Source: Otatea glauca
Lineage: Eukaryota > Streptophyta > Magnoliopsida > Poales > Poaceae
DNA length: 64,000 nucleotides
Direction: 5' to 3'
Assembly: GCA_036346275.1 (NCBI GenBank)
Contig: CM070726.1
Location: 30,849,410 to 30,913,409 of the forward strand
Under the pieces are notes generated by a model, which did not search any database, had not been told where the DNA came from, and saw only the letters and a list, made by a program, of their open reading frames with translations. Made by a program: the position numbers and the translations under genes. Each line of letters begins with the position of its first letter. The stretch's first letter is position 1. Below, in pieces: positions 22,215 through 33,639 of this stretch.

Positions 22215-23545
22215 GTGGGAGTATTCGTCGAAGAAATTCACAAGCCCACAATACGCACTCGGCCTAAGTCGGACGTCCCAGCGGAGAAGAACGCAGAAGT
22301 AGAAGTCCTGATCATTACCCCCGATTGGACAGCTCCGTATCTGGACTATTTGATGAAGGATAAGTTACCTGAAGACCGCACGCAGGCCGAGCGAATAATG
22401 CGCCGAAGCAAGAGTTATGTGGTGATCAGGGGATAACTCTATCGCAAGAACTCCTCTGGTGTACTACGACGGTGCATATCAGAACAAGAATGAAGAGATA
22501 TTCTCAAGGAAATCCACTCGGGAGTTTATGGTAATCACGCGGCATCAACAACCCTGGTCGGTAAGGCTTATTGTCAGGGATTTTTCTGGCCGACTGCTGT
22601 CACTGATGCAGAGGACATCATCCGAACATGCGAAGGATGTCAGTTCTTTTCACGACAGATGAACAAACCGGCGCAGGAATTACAGACTATCCCGATCACC
22701 TGGCCATTTGCGGTCTGGGGGCTCGACATGCTGGGACCTTTGAAGAAGGCTCAAGACGGTTATACTCACCTCTTCGTGGCTGTTGATAAATTCACCAAGT
22801 GGGTGGAGGCTAAGCTAGTCGCCACAATTACAGCTGCAAAGGCCAAAGAATTCTTCAATAAAATCGTGGTTCGGTTCGGTGTACCAAACCGAATCATCAC
22901 GGATAACGGCACCCAATTCAGAGGTAGCATATTTCAAGACTGGTGCGGCGAACTCGGCATAAAAATTTGCTTCGCATCGGTAGCACACCCCCGAAGTAAT
23001 GGGCAGGTCAAGTGAGCCAATGGCATGGTGTTGCAAGGCCTAAAGGCAAGGACTTTCGATCGTCTCAAACCATATGCCACTCAGCGGGTCAAAGAATTGC
23101 CTTCGGTGCTCTGGGGGCTGCAAACCACTCCCAGCAGAGCAACCGGGCAGTAACCTTTTTTCCTAGTGTATGGCTCAGAGGCGGTCCTCCCCACCGAGTT
23201 AGAATTCGGATCCCCGCGGGTTCGGAGCTATGAAGAAGTCACCTCGGAAGAAAGTCGGCTAGAAGACCTCGACCGACTGGAATAAGCCAGGGACGTCGCA
23301 ACAATTCAGTCGGCAAAGTATCTTCAGGGCTTACGTCGCTATCACGATCGCAATGTAAGGAGCCGCGCATTCTCTAAAGGAGATCTGGTCCTTAGAAAGA
23401 ATCAGAAATGCGAGCATAAGCTATCTCCAAGCTGGGAAGGCCCTTACATCATCGATGAGGTGATACGCCCTGGAGCTTATAAGCTCAAGTGTGAAGATGG
23501 CACGATTGTCAACAACACCTGAAACATAGTACAGCTATGTCGTTT
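22215..23545 (+). pseudogene. Integrase (Gypsy pol), broken
   Basis: The core domain is clear: WGLDMLGPLKKAQDGYTHLF, KFTKWVEAKLVATITAAKAK, NRIITDNGTQFRGSIFQDW and ASVAHPRSNGQVK, giving the D and D of the DDE triad; the E is expected at the QVK-stop-ANG site, which now reads stop (23013). The N-terminal zinc-binding part (22440-22660) is frame-shifted. The C-terminal part is readable across two more stops: LVYGSEAVLPTEL and YHDRNVRSRAFSKGDLVLRK, then LSPSWEGPYIIDEVIRPGAY. Integrase would insert the cDNA. It ends near 23545. Confidence 0.88.
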
Positions 23546-23853
23546 TTTCACTTGTACTTTGTAATGCAATTGTTTCTTTATGAATGAATGTCGTTCTTAA
23601 AGTTATTTTCATATAATTTTCTCAAGATTTATGCGTCAGAGTGCTTTGCTCCTACGATTTTAAGACTTTGAGACATGCGTCATGAACCATGCCTCAGAGC
23701 CTGGGGGCTGAATTAGTCAGACATGATACGTCAAAAACCACTCGGATGGATTCATCAAACATAATAGCATATTTTAAAGAAAACTCTCAAGATCAAGGAA
23801 ACGCTTTTTATATATTCATTCACAGGTCCAAGGTTTTCGCGACAGCCGAAGAA
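23546..23853 (+). other. Spacer after pol, with the C-terminus of the antisense gene
   Basis: The plus strand has no gene. On the minus strand 23820-23853 is the last codons and stop of the antisense gene, split off by the solo LTR at 23854. CCTCAGAGCCTGGGGGCTGA at 23691 is a purine-rich block like the polypurine tract at 29868 and could be an internal polypurine tract. Confidence 0.5.
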
Positions 23854-26800
23854 TGAAGGATCGAGATGGCGAACAGAGGGGGGTGAATAGTCACAAATAA
23901 ATTTTCCCCCAAAATACTCCAACAAAAACCTCAACAAGATCGCTCAAAGAAAATCGTGAAAAACCCGAAAAACTAGACAACTATGTGTACCCCTAGCTTG
24001 CATGAATAAGTACCATAAAATATGTGGGGATTTTTTAGTCACAATCCTGGTTGTCTAGTGTCCAAGATAAAGAAGAATCAATCCAACTCTTGCTTTTAGA
24101 AAGGAGATCAATTCAAATCACAAAAGTCACTTTCAGAAAAGCAAAAGCAGAATTTCCAGAAATTGTCCTCAATTTAAACAGAAGTTTGGTGGGTTTCTGC
24201 AGTTCAAAAAATTTTGAGAATTTTTCTCCCTATGAGAAGAAGAGTATTGAAGAACTCCACCAAATTTCTCCTCAAAAAGCCTTACGGAAAAAACAGGAAA
24301 AATCGAAGAACACAGTGAGTCAAAAACTTTGAGCAGAAAGTTTGGGGCTCGGTTTTCACCTCATGGTGCCCAAACGGTGCAACAAGTGAACTCCAAAATG
24401 TTTATGCAGGTGGATATCAGAGTCCCGCACTCGTCCAATAAGAATCACTTAAAAAGGATTTTTCTAGATTTTTATAAAAATCAAATACTAAATGCTGCGC
24501 AAAGAACAAGTTCTGAACAAAGTTAGAACTTGAAAGAAAAGATGTTCTCTACTCAATCCAAGAGTGCAAAAGAGATGTAAAACCATATGAACACACTCAA
24601 AACATCCAAGATCAACATCATTTAGAAGGAGGGGAGGCAAATCCAAATTGCGTGAAAGTAAATTGCGAGAATGTAATTGCGGGAAAGTAAATGCTGAATT
24701 TAAATTGTGTAAAGTAAAGACATAATGTAAATGCGCACAATAAATTCAGAGTTGGATAGATAAAACTTTTATTTCTGGAAGGAGAGGTTACAAAGCCTCA
24801 CTTTCATGTGTGCAAAGCTCAAAGGAGCATTCAAAAACCTTCTCAGGGAGGAGGCTACCCCTCCACCCCTATTTATACTACTCTTAGACCACCTACCACC
24901 CTTGGATGAGTCCCTCAACCCTAGAGCACTCATCTAAGGGCTAGGATTAACCCACATACACAGCCATGCAAGGGCTAACCCAAAACCCACACACATACTG
25001 GGTTTTCTTGCACGATTTTCAAAGCATACTACCTAGACCCGCTAACCTATCAACTAGACCTCAATCCGACGGCCCTCATTGATCCACGCGGCATCTAGCT
25101 AGCATCATCTCCTTTCCTTGTCTTCTTGACTTGCCCGGACTCCGTCTTCGATCATCTTCCGGCGATCTCCCAACCGGCTGGACCTCCGACGCTCCTCGCC
25201 TAGTCCCGGTCATCCTCCGCCTCACCATGACCTAGCACCGTCGCTCTACAACCATCAAAGACAAGGAAAAACCTTTCACATAGCAATGCCCACAAAGATA
25301 TTCAATGATTATCTCAAAATCATTAATCGATCATAATTGCTCTCAATGGTCCGGTGCTACTATCCCTAGGCCGGTAGCACTAAGAAGAGCAACCAACACT
25401 CAAATTGCTTCAAATCTAATTCAATTCAAATCAAACCAAGCTCAAAACTCGTCAATTACTCATCACACACAAGGATAGACCTCCACACGGTCTTTCAAAG
25501 AAGCATCTTTAACTTCATCCCAGAGTTCGGCTGCCCGGTCTTCATCTACGTTACAAGCATAGTCTTCTTTAATGGCCTCAAGATCCACTCGGGAATAAAA
25601 CGACTTGGTGATTGCTAGAGCCTGGCTAGCGCCATTGGTCGCCGTTTCCTTCAGGAGTATCTTGAGCTCCTTGGGGGCTTCCTGCAGTTGGGAGATAACC
25701 CGATCCCTGCTGAGCGGCCTCTTGCCTCTGGGATGAAGCAACCTCAGTAATGGCTCCGGGGCCTCGCAAAGCTTAGTACAAGACGCTTCGAGGGCTTCAA
25801 CCTTCTCGTTAAAAACGGCGTATTGCGCCCGCGTCTTAAACTTATAATCTACAAGCGAAACAGATCATTAAGAAGCACCAAGAGGGCATGAAGGCATGGG
25901 AGGGCCAAGCTGCTGAGCGTACCTTCTAGCTCCTTCTCCGATTTCGACTTGGAGACCTCCGAAGTTTTAAGTTGCTCTTGGAGCTTCATAATGGTAGAAT
26001 CTCAAACTGACACGAAGATGAGGAGATTAGAAGACCAGACGATTAAACAAAAGCACGGCGTGGTCCAGGAAACGTTTACCTCAAAGGGAGCCAACGACAT
26101 CTAGCTTCTCCTGCCGAAGAGTTTCTTCTCCTCCTGCAGGGCGTGGACCTCCGACCGGAGACTTTGCAGCTCGGCTGCATGCTTAGCCCTGATCTGCTCC
26201 AACTCAGTCAGATATTCCTAGCGCGTCCTGACGTCCGGGAGCATCTTCTGGTGGTATTCGGATTTCTTTTCAGAATGTTCTCCCAATTTCTGCAACCATC
26301 GTAGGGAAAGGTGACGACATGCTAATCGGCACAAGCAAAGAGGCGATAAGAATGGTGAAAAGTATTACCCAGGCCAAGCGGGCGCAGACAGTGGCATGAC
26401 TGTAAAAGTCATTCCTCTCCTTCTCCTCCTACGAGTCATCAAAAGACCTCAGACCGTCCTCGTCATCAACCCACGCGGTCCGCATTATGAGCCCGGGGCG
26501 AGCAGGAGTCAGCAGGTCTCGGGAGATCTCTTCGACCTCGGGGGATGGGCAGGAGACAGGCTCTGGAGCAGCAGGACCAGACGCCGAAGCAGGGGGCATC
26601 GGTGAAAGCGACTAGGGCTCGGGGGCGCTCTTGTGTCCCCGGGCGAGACGTCTTCAACCAGGACATGTACATCCTGGGGCTTAGGTTCTCCAGGAGCCCT
26701 GGACGGTGTCGCGACAGGAACATCATACGAAGGATTCCTACAAGAAGAATGATCGGTGAATAAGCCGGCAAAATGCGTCAAATGAAGAGTCGATAGGATA

Positions 26801-28150
26801 TCCAACCTGTCGGACTTCTTTATTTTCATTGGAGCCTTCTTTCGGGTGGTAGAGCCACTCTCGGAGGGACCACTTGGTGCGCTACCAACTGGAACCCTGG
26901 GCTCCTCCCGACTGCCCGAGTCGCTCGAAATGGGACTCGGCTGTACCACGGCCTCATGGGGAAGGGGAGCCGAAGGCACTGGGGCTCGTGCTGGCGGTTC
27001 CTGAATTTTGGGACCACCAGTCGAGCGTCGGGGCTTCGCAGGGTCCTTGGCAATCGCTTTATTTCCATTCTTGGTGGCGGGGTCTCCGGTCGGGGAGCTC
27101 GCAGGTCGTTTAAAGGGAGCGCTCTTATGAACGGGCATCTCCGGGAGAGGCGCGTCACTAAAAAAAGCCGATCGATCCTGGAAAGGAGCGCTAAAACAGT
27201 TAAGAGTCATTCAGAGGCTAATGGGGAAACCTATCAGCTAAACTTTCTCACCACAGGAGGAGGATTTGATGCAGTGAAGGACCTCGGGCATTTGGTGCTT
27301 GACATCTCCACGCTCGGGATAAAAAAGTCGCCTACCCGGGCGTATACCTGCTCCTTCGACAATGTTTCGGGTAGTTCCCGAGTCGGATCATCCTTTCCTT
27401 CGAATGCGTATTCCAGATGGACTCGCTCCTTCAGAGGCTATATCCGACGGGCAACAAAATGAAGGGCCAGGCCAACTCCCGTGAGGCCATCGTCTTTCAA
27501 CTTCTCAATCAACGCCAGAAGATCATTCACCTGGTCCATGTCGGCAGCATTGGGGGTAGATACCCAAGAAAGGGACACCTTAGGTCGGCGCCCAACAAAG
27601 GAAGGAAGAGCAGGATTAGGGTTGGCACAATAGAACCATTCTTGGTGCCAGCCTTTATTGGAGGTTTTGAAGGGAATAGCAAAGTAATTTTTCTTTAACC
27701 CCTCCCGCAACTGAAATCCGGCTCCCCCAATTACCTTGGGGTCGCTCTTTAAGGGGTAAGGCTTTAGAAGGTAAAAATGGCGAAAAAGATTGAAATGAGG
27801 GCGGATGCCCAAGAAGGCCTCGCAGAGATGAACAAAAAGGGAGATCTGAAGGATGGAGTTGGGATTCAAGTTCACCAACTCGATACCGTAGAAGAAGAGA
27901 AGACCGCGAAGGAAGGCGCAGGCAGGAAGGCCCAGCCCGCGTAGGAAGAAAGATTCAAAAACCACCACCTCTTCGGAACGGGGGGTGGGGATGGATTCAC
28001 CTGCGACCGGTCGCGCAGAGATTAAGGTCAGAGCCGGAAGAACCCCGTCATCCACCATGGATTGCAACCGTTCCTCCGTCGTGATCGAGGTGGTCCAATC
28101 TTGCGGCAAAGGCGGCGAGGAGGTGTCCTTGGAGGAATGAGAAGACATTT
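23820..28150 (-). pseudogene. Antisense gene of the Gypsy element (putative gypsy-type transposon protein, PF04195-like)
   Basis: Read leftward from about 28150 the protein begins MSSHSSKDTSSPPLPQDW. It contains FLRGLGLPACAFLRGLLFFY, LNPNSILQISLFVHLCEAFL and EWFYCANPNPALPSFVGRRP, the pattern of the plant putative gypsy-type transposon domain. A Pro/Ser-rich linker follows (26509-27210), then coiled-coil segments (TELEQIRAKHAAELQSLRSE near 26150, QEQLKTSEVSKSKSEKELE near 25950). The end (25740-25500) reads AAELWDEVKDA. Removing the solo LTR and one target copy joins VKDA to SSAVAKTLDL-stop. Frame changes between blocks suggest introns (or decay). Function is unknown in the family; antisense placement between pol and the 3' LTR recurs in grass Tat elements. 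Confidence 0.75.
23854..25497 (-). mobile_element. Solo LTR (minus orientation) inside the antisense gene
   Basis: Perfect 5-bp target duplication AAGAA at 23849-23853 and 25498-25502. On the minus strand the LTR starts TGAAAGACCGTGTGGAGGTC and ends ATCTCGATCCTTCA. It has a TATAAATA box (24870-24877, minus) and a CCCCCCTCTG block near its end. The LTR at 36268-38022 begins TGAAAGACCATGTGGAGGTC and is the same family. No internal genes and one LTR only, so it is a solo LTR of 1,644 bp. Confidence 0.92.
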
Positions 28151-28199
28151 TCGAAGGAGAAGATCGATGGCGGCGCAAAAATGCAAGAGCAGCAGCGGT

Positions 28200-28507
28200 T
28201 AACCCTAGCGGCGGAGAAGGCGGAGAGACAAAGGAAGCAGAAGAGGTAGGCGTATGCGATGGGGAAAATGAACCATCAGTTTAATCTTTAAAGGGGGAAA
28301 ATTAGGTTTTCGTCGAAACGGCGAGAAAGAGATTGATCCTGCTCTATGCTTCGTAATGATTTGCTAGCCTGGCGTCCTGACATACAGAGGCAGTTATGGT
28401 TTGACCAAGTCATAATTGGAACACGTTGTTCCCTACGATGGGATGTTTAACCGCTTGCCGAGTTAAGCGGGACGTGTGTATCCTCCGGCCTGGATTAAAA
28501 ATATCTT
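28200..28507. other. Upstream region of the antisense gene
   Basis: Between the antisense start and the tandem array. It would hold the antisense promoter if one exists; no convincing TATA box was found. Confidence 0.35.
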
Positions 28508-29150
28508 CTTGCAATATGCCCCACGTTGGGTCGTAGATTGGTTACCACATGACGGAATCATATATCGCGGGTTGAGCCTGATAAGGCATGGTTCCAATGG
28601 TATGCCCCAAGATGGGTCGATAAGCTGTGCATCATGATAAAATGAGTACGAATACCGTTCGGATAAACCTTGATATGTCCCAAGTTGGACAAGAGCTATA
28701 TCCTACACCAGTCGGATATAGGTATCACTGGCCATGAGCTAAGAAAACCCTGATACGCTCCAAGTCGAGCCTAAGCTATATCTTACGAATATGGGTATCA
28801 CTCAGCCAAGAGCCACATAAATATGATACGCTCCAAGTTAAGCCTAAGCTATATCCTACAGCAGCCGGATATGGGTATCACTCGGCTACGAGCCAAGAAA
28901 ATTTTGATATGTCCCATGGCGGACCAGAGCCGTATCCTACACCAGTTGGATATGGGTATCACTCGGCCATGAGCCAAGGAAATCCTGATACGCTCCAAGC
29001 CGAGCCTAAGCTATATCCTACGGCAGTCGGATATGGGTATCACTCGGCCAAGAGCCGCGCAAATCCTAATATGTCCCAAGTCGGACCTAAAATATATCCT
29101 ACAACGGTTGGATGCGAATATCGCCCGACCAGGAAGCCATGCAAGCTTCG
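28508..29150 (+). repeat. ~81-bp tandem array, about eight units
   Basis: GATATGTCCCAAGTTGGAC or GATACGCTCCAAGTCGAGCC recurs at 28672, 28752, 28825, 28906, 28987 and 29068, i.e. spacing of 80, 73, 81, 81 and 81 bases. Two poorer copies precede it near 28513 and 28592. Each unit also carries CTATATCCTAC, GGATATGGGTATCACTCGGC and AGAGCCA. Two unit versions (GTCCCA and GCTCCA) partly alternate. It lies between the antisense gene and the 3' LTR. Confidence 0.88.
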
Positions 29151-29867
29151 ATAAATACCCCAAGCTGGGTCTAAGCTACGCCTAAATGACAATCATGAAA
29201 AAACGCTTGGAAAAGGTACTTTTTTATTATATAAAAATTCCCCAGGCATTATGCTTGGGAAAATATTACATTTACAGGGGGCCCTAGACTTCTCCGTGGC
29301 GGACCCGACCGAGCGCCTCCACGAGAGCCTCCCTAGCCCTATAGAGAACGGGGAAGATCTCAAGGAAGGTGTCGACGGCGATGCGGTCGAGGACGACAGC
29401 TTTATCTTCCGCTTATTCCGCCATGGCGAGGTCAAAGAGCGCCCATTCTTCGGCCAGCTCAGGGTCCCAGTCGTCCATATAATTCCTCATGAAGAAGCTA
29501 GAGCTTGGAGTAAGGAAGAGGAGGATTAAGCGAGAAGGAATGCATTCTACAAGCGTTGATTTTCTTTTTATATCCGACGCGATAAGGTTGAAGTAAATGC
29601 GAGGATGTAAAGACGTCAGAAGCCGAGGAGACTTAGAGTTACTATGGTTCAGAAGCCAAAGAGGCTTTTGGAAAAGAATTGACTTAAGAGGTCAAAACAA
29701 CTTTGAAGATTGTCCAGAGATATATTCGAGTCCTTCATAATCCCCTTGCTGCAAGAAGAAGCATTCAAATCAAAGAAGAAGTCAGTCAAAGGTCTATACT
29801 AGAAGCTAAAAGCACGAATCCTAGTTGAGTCCCAGATAAAGATATAGCAATCAGATCATGAATCACT
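29151..29867 (+). other. 3' untranslated region of the Gypsy element
   Basis: Contains a moderately GC-rich open stretch at 29251-29529 on the plus strand with no recognised domain. No other structure was seen before the polypurine tract. Confidence 0.4.
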
Positions 29868-29877
29868 CGGGGGCTAC
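29866..29877 (+). other. Polypurine tract of the Gypsy element
   Basis: CTCGGGGGCTAC lies immediately before the 3' LTR; a G-rich tract in this place primes plus-strand DNA synthesis. Confidence 0.7.
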
Positions 29878-30397
29878 TGTGGAATATATGAAACCAGGTG
29901 TCTTCATAACCGGCCCAGAAGCGCCTAAGGAAGAGACAGGGTCCAATAGGAGGCCCAGAGGATAACTTCCGCGCTAAGCCTTGCTGCCGTGCGGAAGGGG
30001 ATACATCCTATAGACAGTTGAACATGTATTTAGATATAAGAGATACAGTTGTAATCCGAGTCGTTGATAGGGTAGATAAAGATGTAAACTCTATCCTGTA
30101 ACTGACTAGAATCTTGTAACCGATCAGAATCCTTTAGACCGATCAGGACTCTGGAAACCGCCTCACCCCCACTATATAAGAGAGAGGGCGGGCAACAGCA
30201 GAGGTATCAGACATGGCATCATAGAGCTCACGAGCAATCTTAGATCCAAGAGATCCACATAATTCCAGCACACAGGACTAGGGTATTACCTCGTCCGTCG
30301 AGGATCTGAACCTGTCTAATCCTTTGTCTTGTGTGACCTTCGAGTTTGAGATCTAGAGTCCGCCCCATAAATTTATTGTCGACTACAAAAACCAACA
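29878..30397 (+). repeat. 3' LTR of the 20.7-kb Gypsy element
   Basis: Full-length 520-bp match to 9669-10188, ending ACAAAAACCAACA, followed by the target duplication AGATT. TATA box at 30173-30179. Confidence 0.97.
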
Positions 30398-30402
30398 AGA
30401 TT

Positions 30403-31660
30403 TCAAACCTTTCTTCTAAGTTACAAGATCACCCCTGATTCCGATTCCCTCCAGCAATTAAAACAACAAAAAGATCGATAATCAATCACAACATCATGAA
30501 AGATCGTAGTATCGTATGGGAGACCGAGAATCAGCGCGCGTTCACATTAGTGATTATTGCTCACAAATCTGCATTGTATACTCCATATCCACTGGACCGA
30601 CCAACATATTGCTCGAACGAGTACATCAAACTAAAATAAAAATAAAGATACCCTATTAAAATGTCATGTCATCTTCTGCATCTACTTCTGTCTTGCTTTC
30701 TTCCCTCTTTCCTACTTACTTCCACATCTTCCTTCCTTACACAAAAATTTAGATTATAAATATTTAAACAGGAATTTTGAACTAAAAAAACAACTTAAAA
30801 TTTTGAACTCGAAAATTTTTAACTCGGAAAGTTTCAAATCGAAGAGGTTCAACTCGGAAAGTTTCTACTCGAAAATTCTTGAATCGAAAAGTTTCAATCG
30901 AAAAATTTCGAATAAAAAAGTTTCAACTCAAAAACTTCCAATTAAAAAACTTTGAGTTCGAAAAGTTTCGATTAAAAAGCTTTTGGAAAAAACACTTTTT
31001 ATTACAAAACTTGGAGGTAAATTTAATAAAAATATAGTTAAAAAAAATTAGCTTGGTTTTTTGAGATGTCCCTCTATTTTCATCTAGGTTCTCCACTGGA
31101 CACACCCCAACAATGGCATTGCATTGCCTTGTAGGTCTGATCTGACGCCAAGAATCATCCAAGAAATGAAACCAACCGTCACATGGCCTGGCATGCATAT
31201 TCCCTGTGATGACGGCCGACATAACCATCGCCTGCGTGCGTGCGTACGATCGTCCATGGCTACCAGACTAGCAATAAACCAGTCGTATTCCAACCATATA
31301 ACTAGTTTAATGCTCATACATTAGTACCATAAAAAATCATGTGAAACTAGTAAGTCAAGCTAATGTCTTCGTCGTTGAGTTTAGCTTACAACACACTCCT
31401 AACTCTGCACACCCCACCCATATTTGCTAAATTGGATTGTGTTGGGGCTCGTAGAGATGGCCTTACCTTACTCGATGGTAATGAACAGGATGACCTAATG
31501 ATAGTAGTCTATTGCAGCCTTATTCCTTGATGACGACCGGAAAGCATAAAGACACATGGAAAGCAATTTGTTGGACGAAGAAGACATGGTTGTTGGGATA
31601 AGTATTTAAAATCTTTAATAGTTGATTTATTTTTATGGGGTGATTTTTCTGTTAGAGATT
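30403..31660. other. Intergenic DNA with an imperfect ~20-bp repeat tract
   Basis: At 30775-30990 a run of related short units (AACTCGAAAATTTTTAACTC, GGAAAGTTTCAAATCG and variants) forms a loose tandem tract. No gene, terminal repeat or RNA was recognised elsewhere. Confidence 0.5.
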
Positions 31661-32260
31661 TTTTAATGGCGGAGGGGAGCCGAAGAGGCAGAGATGATAT
31701 TGAGGCTCACGCACGGGACCGACCGAGACAGACGCACGCGACCAGATGTCCACTGCTCCGATTGCGCCGATCCGATGGGTATTCCGCACCGTCAGCGTCG
31801 GCGCGGAGGAATATAGGCGAATCACGCGCGCGCGCACGAGCAAAAGCACCGAGATCGATGGTGGAAAGGCCATGCGTCAAGGTCGTCTCGTCTCGGCATC
31901 TCCAACGAGGCTATGTAGGCGCGCGCCGGGACCGGATGCATCAGTCTGACGCACGCGGGCCGTGCGCGGCGTGGCACGGACCGTTTCGGCGGGGCGCGAG
32001 GAGCTTCGTCCGGCTCGGGTCCACGTAGCGGCGGGCCGACGGGGAGCTTCGTCGGATGACGGGGGCGCGCCGTTCCTTTTTTCCCGTCTGGCCGCGCGAA
32101 CAGAACAGTGCGGATGGGGAGGCTGGGACCTGGGAATCACATTGCGGCCGCTGCGTGCGTGATTCCGCGACCGCGATGCGCATCTGGCACGTGGACTTGA
32201 CTTGCAGCACGATCGGTTTTAGTTATGGCCTGGGTTGTGTAGGTCTTGTTTGGTCACAAT
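31660..32260. other. CpG-rich island of unknown origin
   Basis: This 600-bp block is strongly GC- and CpG-rich (GCGCGCGCGCACGAGC, GGCGCGCGCCGGG and similar) inside AT-rich surroundings. Overlapping open frames occur on both strands but none shows a recognisable motif. CACGTG lies near 32190. It could be a gene promoter/leader remnant or part of a transposon. Confidence 0.45.
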
Positions 32261-32684
32261 TTGCTTTCTACGCCAGATTTGCTCGGCCGACGAGTTTCGG
32301 CTGTTTTTGGTTGCTATCTGGCCCCGAATTTGCGCTACAGTTATATACACATTGGTTGCCGCTAGGAGTCGGTCCTGGTGAGTAATAAATTGATCGTCAA
32401 AGTTTCATAGATTAATTTTATTGCCAACTAAGAATATTGAGAATACTTGATAGAACAATCACAGAATAGTTGAACACGAAATATAGATGATATCAATTTT
32501 TTTCTTTATTGATTATATATTAATTCTCGTATACAATAAAAAGTTATATTTATACCCATAATCTTTTAAGCATAGTTTTCAAATTTAATTACCAAAGCTA
32601 AAAATCTGAATATATCTTAGCAACCAAGATTACGGTAGTACTCCTACGCAAAAGCACGCACTACACACGTACATCTTAAGTCTC
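32261..32684. other. AT-rich intergenic DNA, nothing recognised
   Basis: No coding or repeat structure seen. Confidence 0.4.
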
Positions 32685-32687
32685 TAA

Positions 32688-33057
32688 GGGTCCGTTTGGT
32701 TCAAAAGCAAAAAATAGATGGGATAGAGCCATCCACCCTAATAGGGGTAAAGCCATCCAAGTTCATATTTGATTAAAGAGATGAGAGATAGATGGATGAA
32801 TCAATTTTTTGTTTGGTTGAAGGGATGAGAGTTGGACGGTGGATAGGATATGAGTTCAAATTTAATTAGTGAGATGAAAGTTGGGTGACCTTATTTAGTC
32901 AATTTAGAGGGGTGACCTCACCCAACATCTTTAAAAAGTATTATTGAGTTAAATATTCTCGGCTATTTATCCATCCAACCCAGAATGAATGTAAAAAGAC
33001 GAATAACACCGTTCTATTCACCTTTATCCACCTTTTCGTCTTGAACCAAAGGCAACC
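32688..33057. mobile_element. Tourist-like (PIF/Harbinger) MITE, 370 bp
   Basis: The left end GGGTCCGTTTGGTTCAA pairs with the reverse complement of the right end GGTTGCCTTTGGTTCAA. The 3-bp target duplication TAA is present on both sides (32685-32687 and 33058-33060). Length, termini and TAA duplication fit Tourist-type MITEs. It carries no gene. Confidence 0.85.
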
Positions 33058-33060
33058 TAA

Positions 33061-33571
33061 TGCACTTCTGCGTGAGCATCAGCTGGCACGTGTGCAGCCT
33101 AGTGCAACGGTGAGGTTCCCGATTGCTCTGCGAAGATTCAAAGCGAGCTCACCGTGGAATCGGTCGATCGGTCCAATCGGACGCCGGCTTCGGTACAGCC
33201 CATCAGGTCGCTGCATGCTAATACTAATGGCACCTTATCTAATAGCTATCTCTCCCGGATAAAAAGGCGAATGGCTAAGATTTGGCCTACACCTTTTCTC
33301 CTGTTCGTCACGTGGCCTTTATGTGACTGGTTGATTTGTACCGGCCTCGCTTGCAGCTTTTCATCCGTTTCAGAGGCTGCCTTTTGCTTCTTGATCACCA
33401 ATGGCCGAGGCCGATATATGTCTGGTATGAGATGAAAGGCACTATCCAATCATCCATCACATACATCTTTCAGACTTTCACCACGCCTTCTCTCCAATGT
33501 TTATCAGCAGAGCAGATATATACCAAAAGAAGCTAACTTGGGCCCTCCCAGCACGGTGTTTCACGCACGTC
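33061..33571. other. Intergenic DNA left of duplication copy A
   Basis: No recognised gene or repeat. The region left of copy B (39360 and before) is unrelated, so the duplicated segment begins at 33572. Confidence 0.45.
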
Positions 33572-33639
33572 TGCACTGTACTTCTGTGTCGTATTCTGTT
33601 CATGGGCCGGCTTGTGCATGTTAAGTGCTAACGACATGG

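Larger units (their letters stand above)
9669..30397 (+). mobile_element. 20.7-kb Tat-lineage Ty3/Gypsy retrotransposon with nested insertions
   Basis: Two 520-bp LTRs with TG...CA ends bound the element and a perfect 5-bp target duplication AGATT flanks it (9664-9668 and 30398-30402). In order it holds the LTR, a primer-binding site, the 5' part of gag, a nested element (10873 to ~19075), the 3' part of gag, protease, RT, RNase H, a second RNase H, integrase, an antisense gene, an 81-bp tandem array, a polypurine tract and the 3' LTR. The second (archaeal-type) RNase H before integrase is typical of the Tat lineage, and an antisense gypsy-type-transposon gene between pol and the 3' LTR is known from grass Tat elements such as Grande and RIRE2. 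By hand count the LTRs differ at about 25 of 520 sites. Stops in gag-pol make it non-autonomous now. Confidence 0.95.

Noticed and set aside
26396..27698. Plus-strand open frames opposite the antisense gene
   Set aside because: Shadows of the minus-strand coding sequence, with no domain of their own.
28508..29150. Regularly spaced repeats resembling a CRISPR array
   Set aside because: Whole 81-bp units are repeated with no unique spacers, and the setting is a plant Gypsy element.
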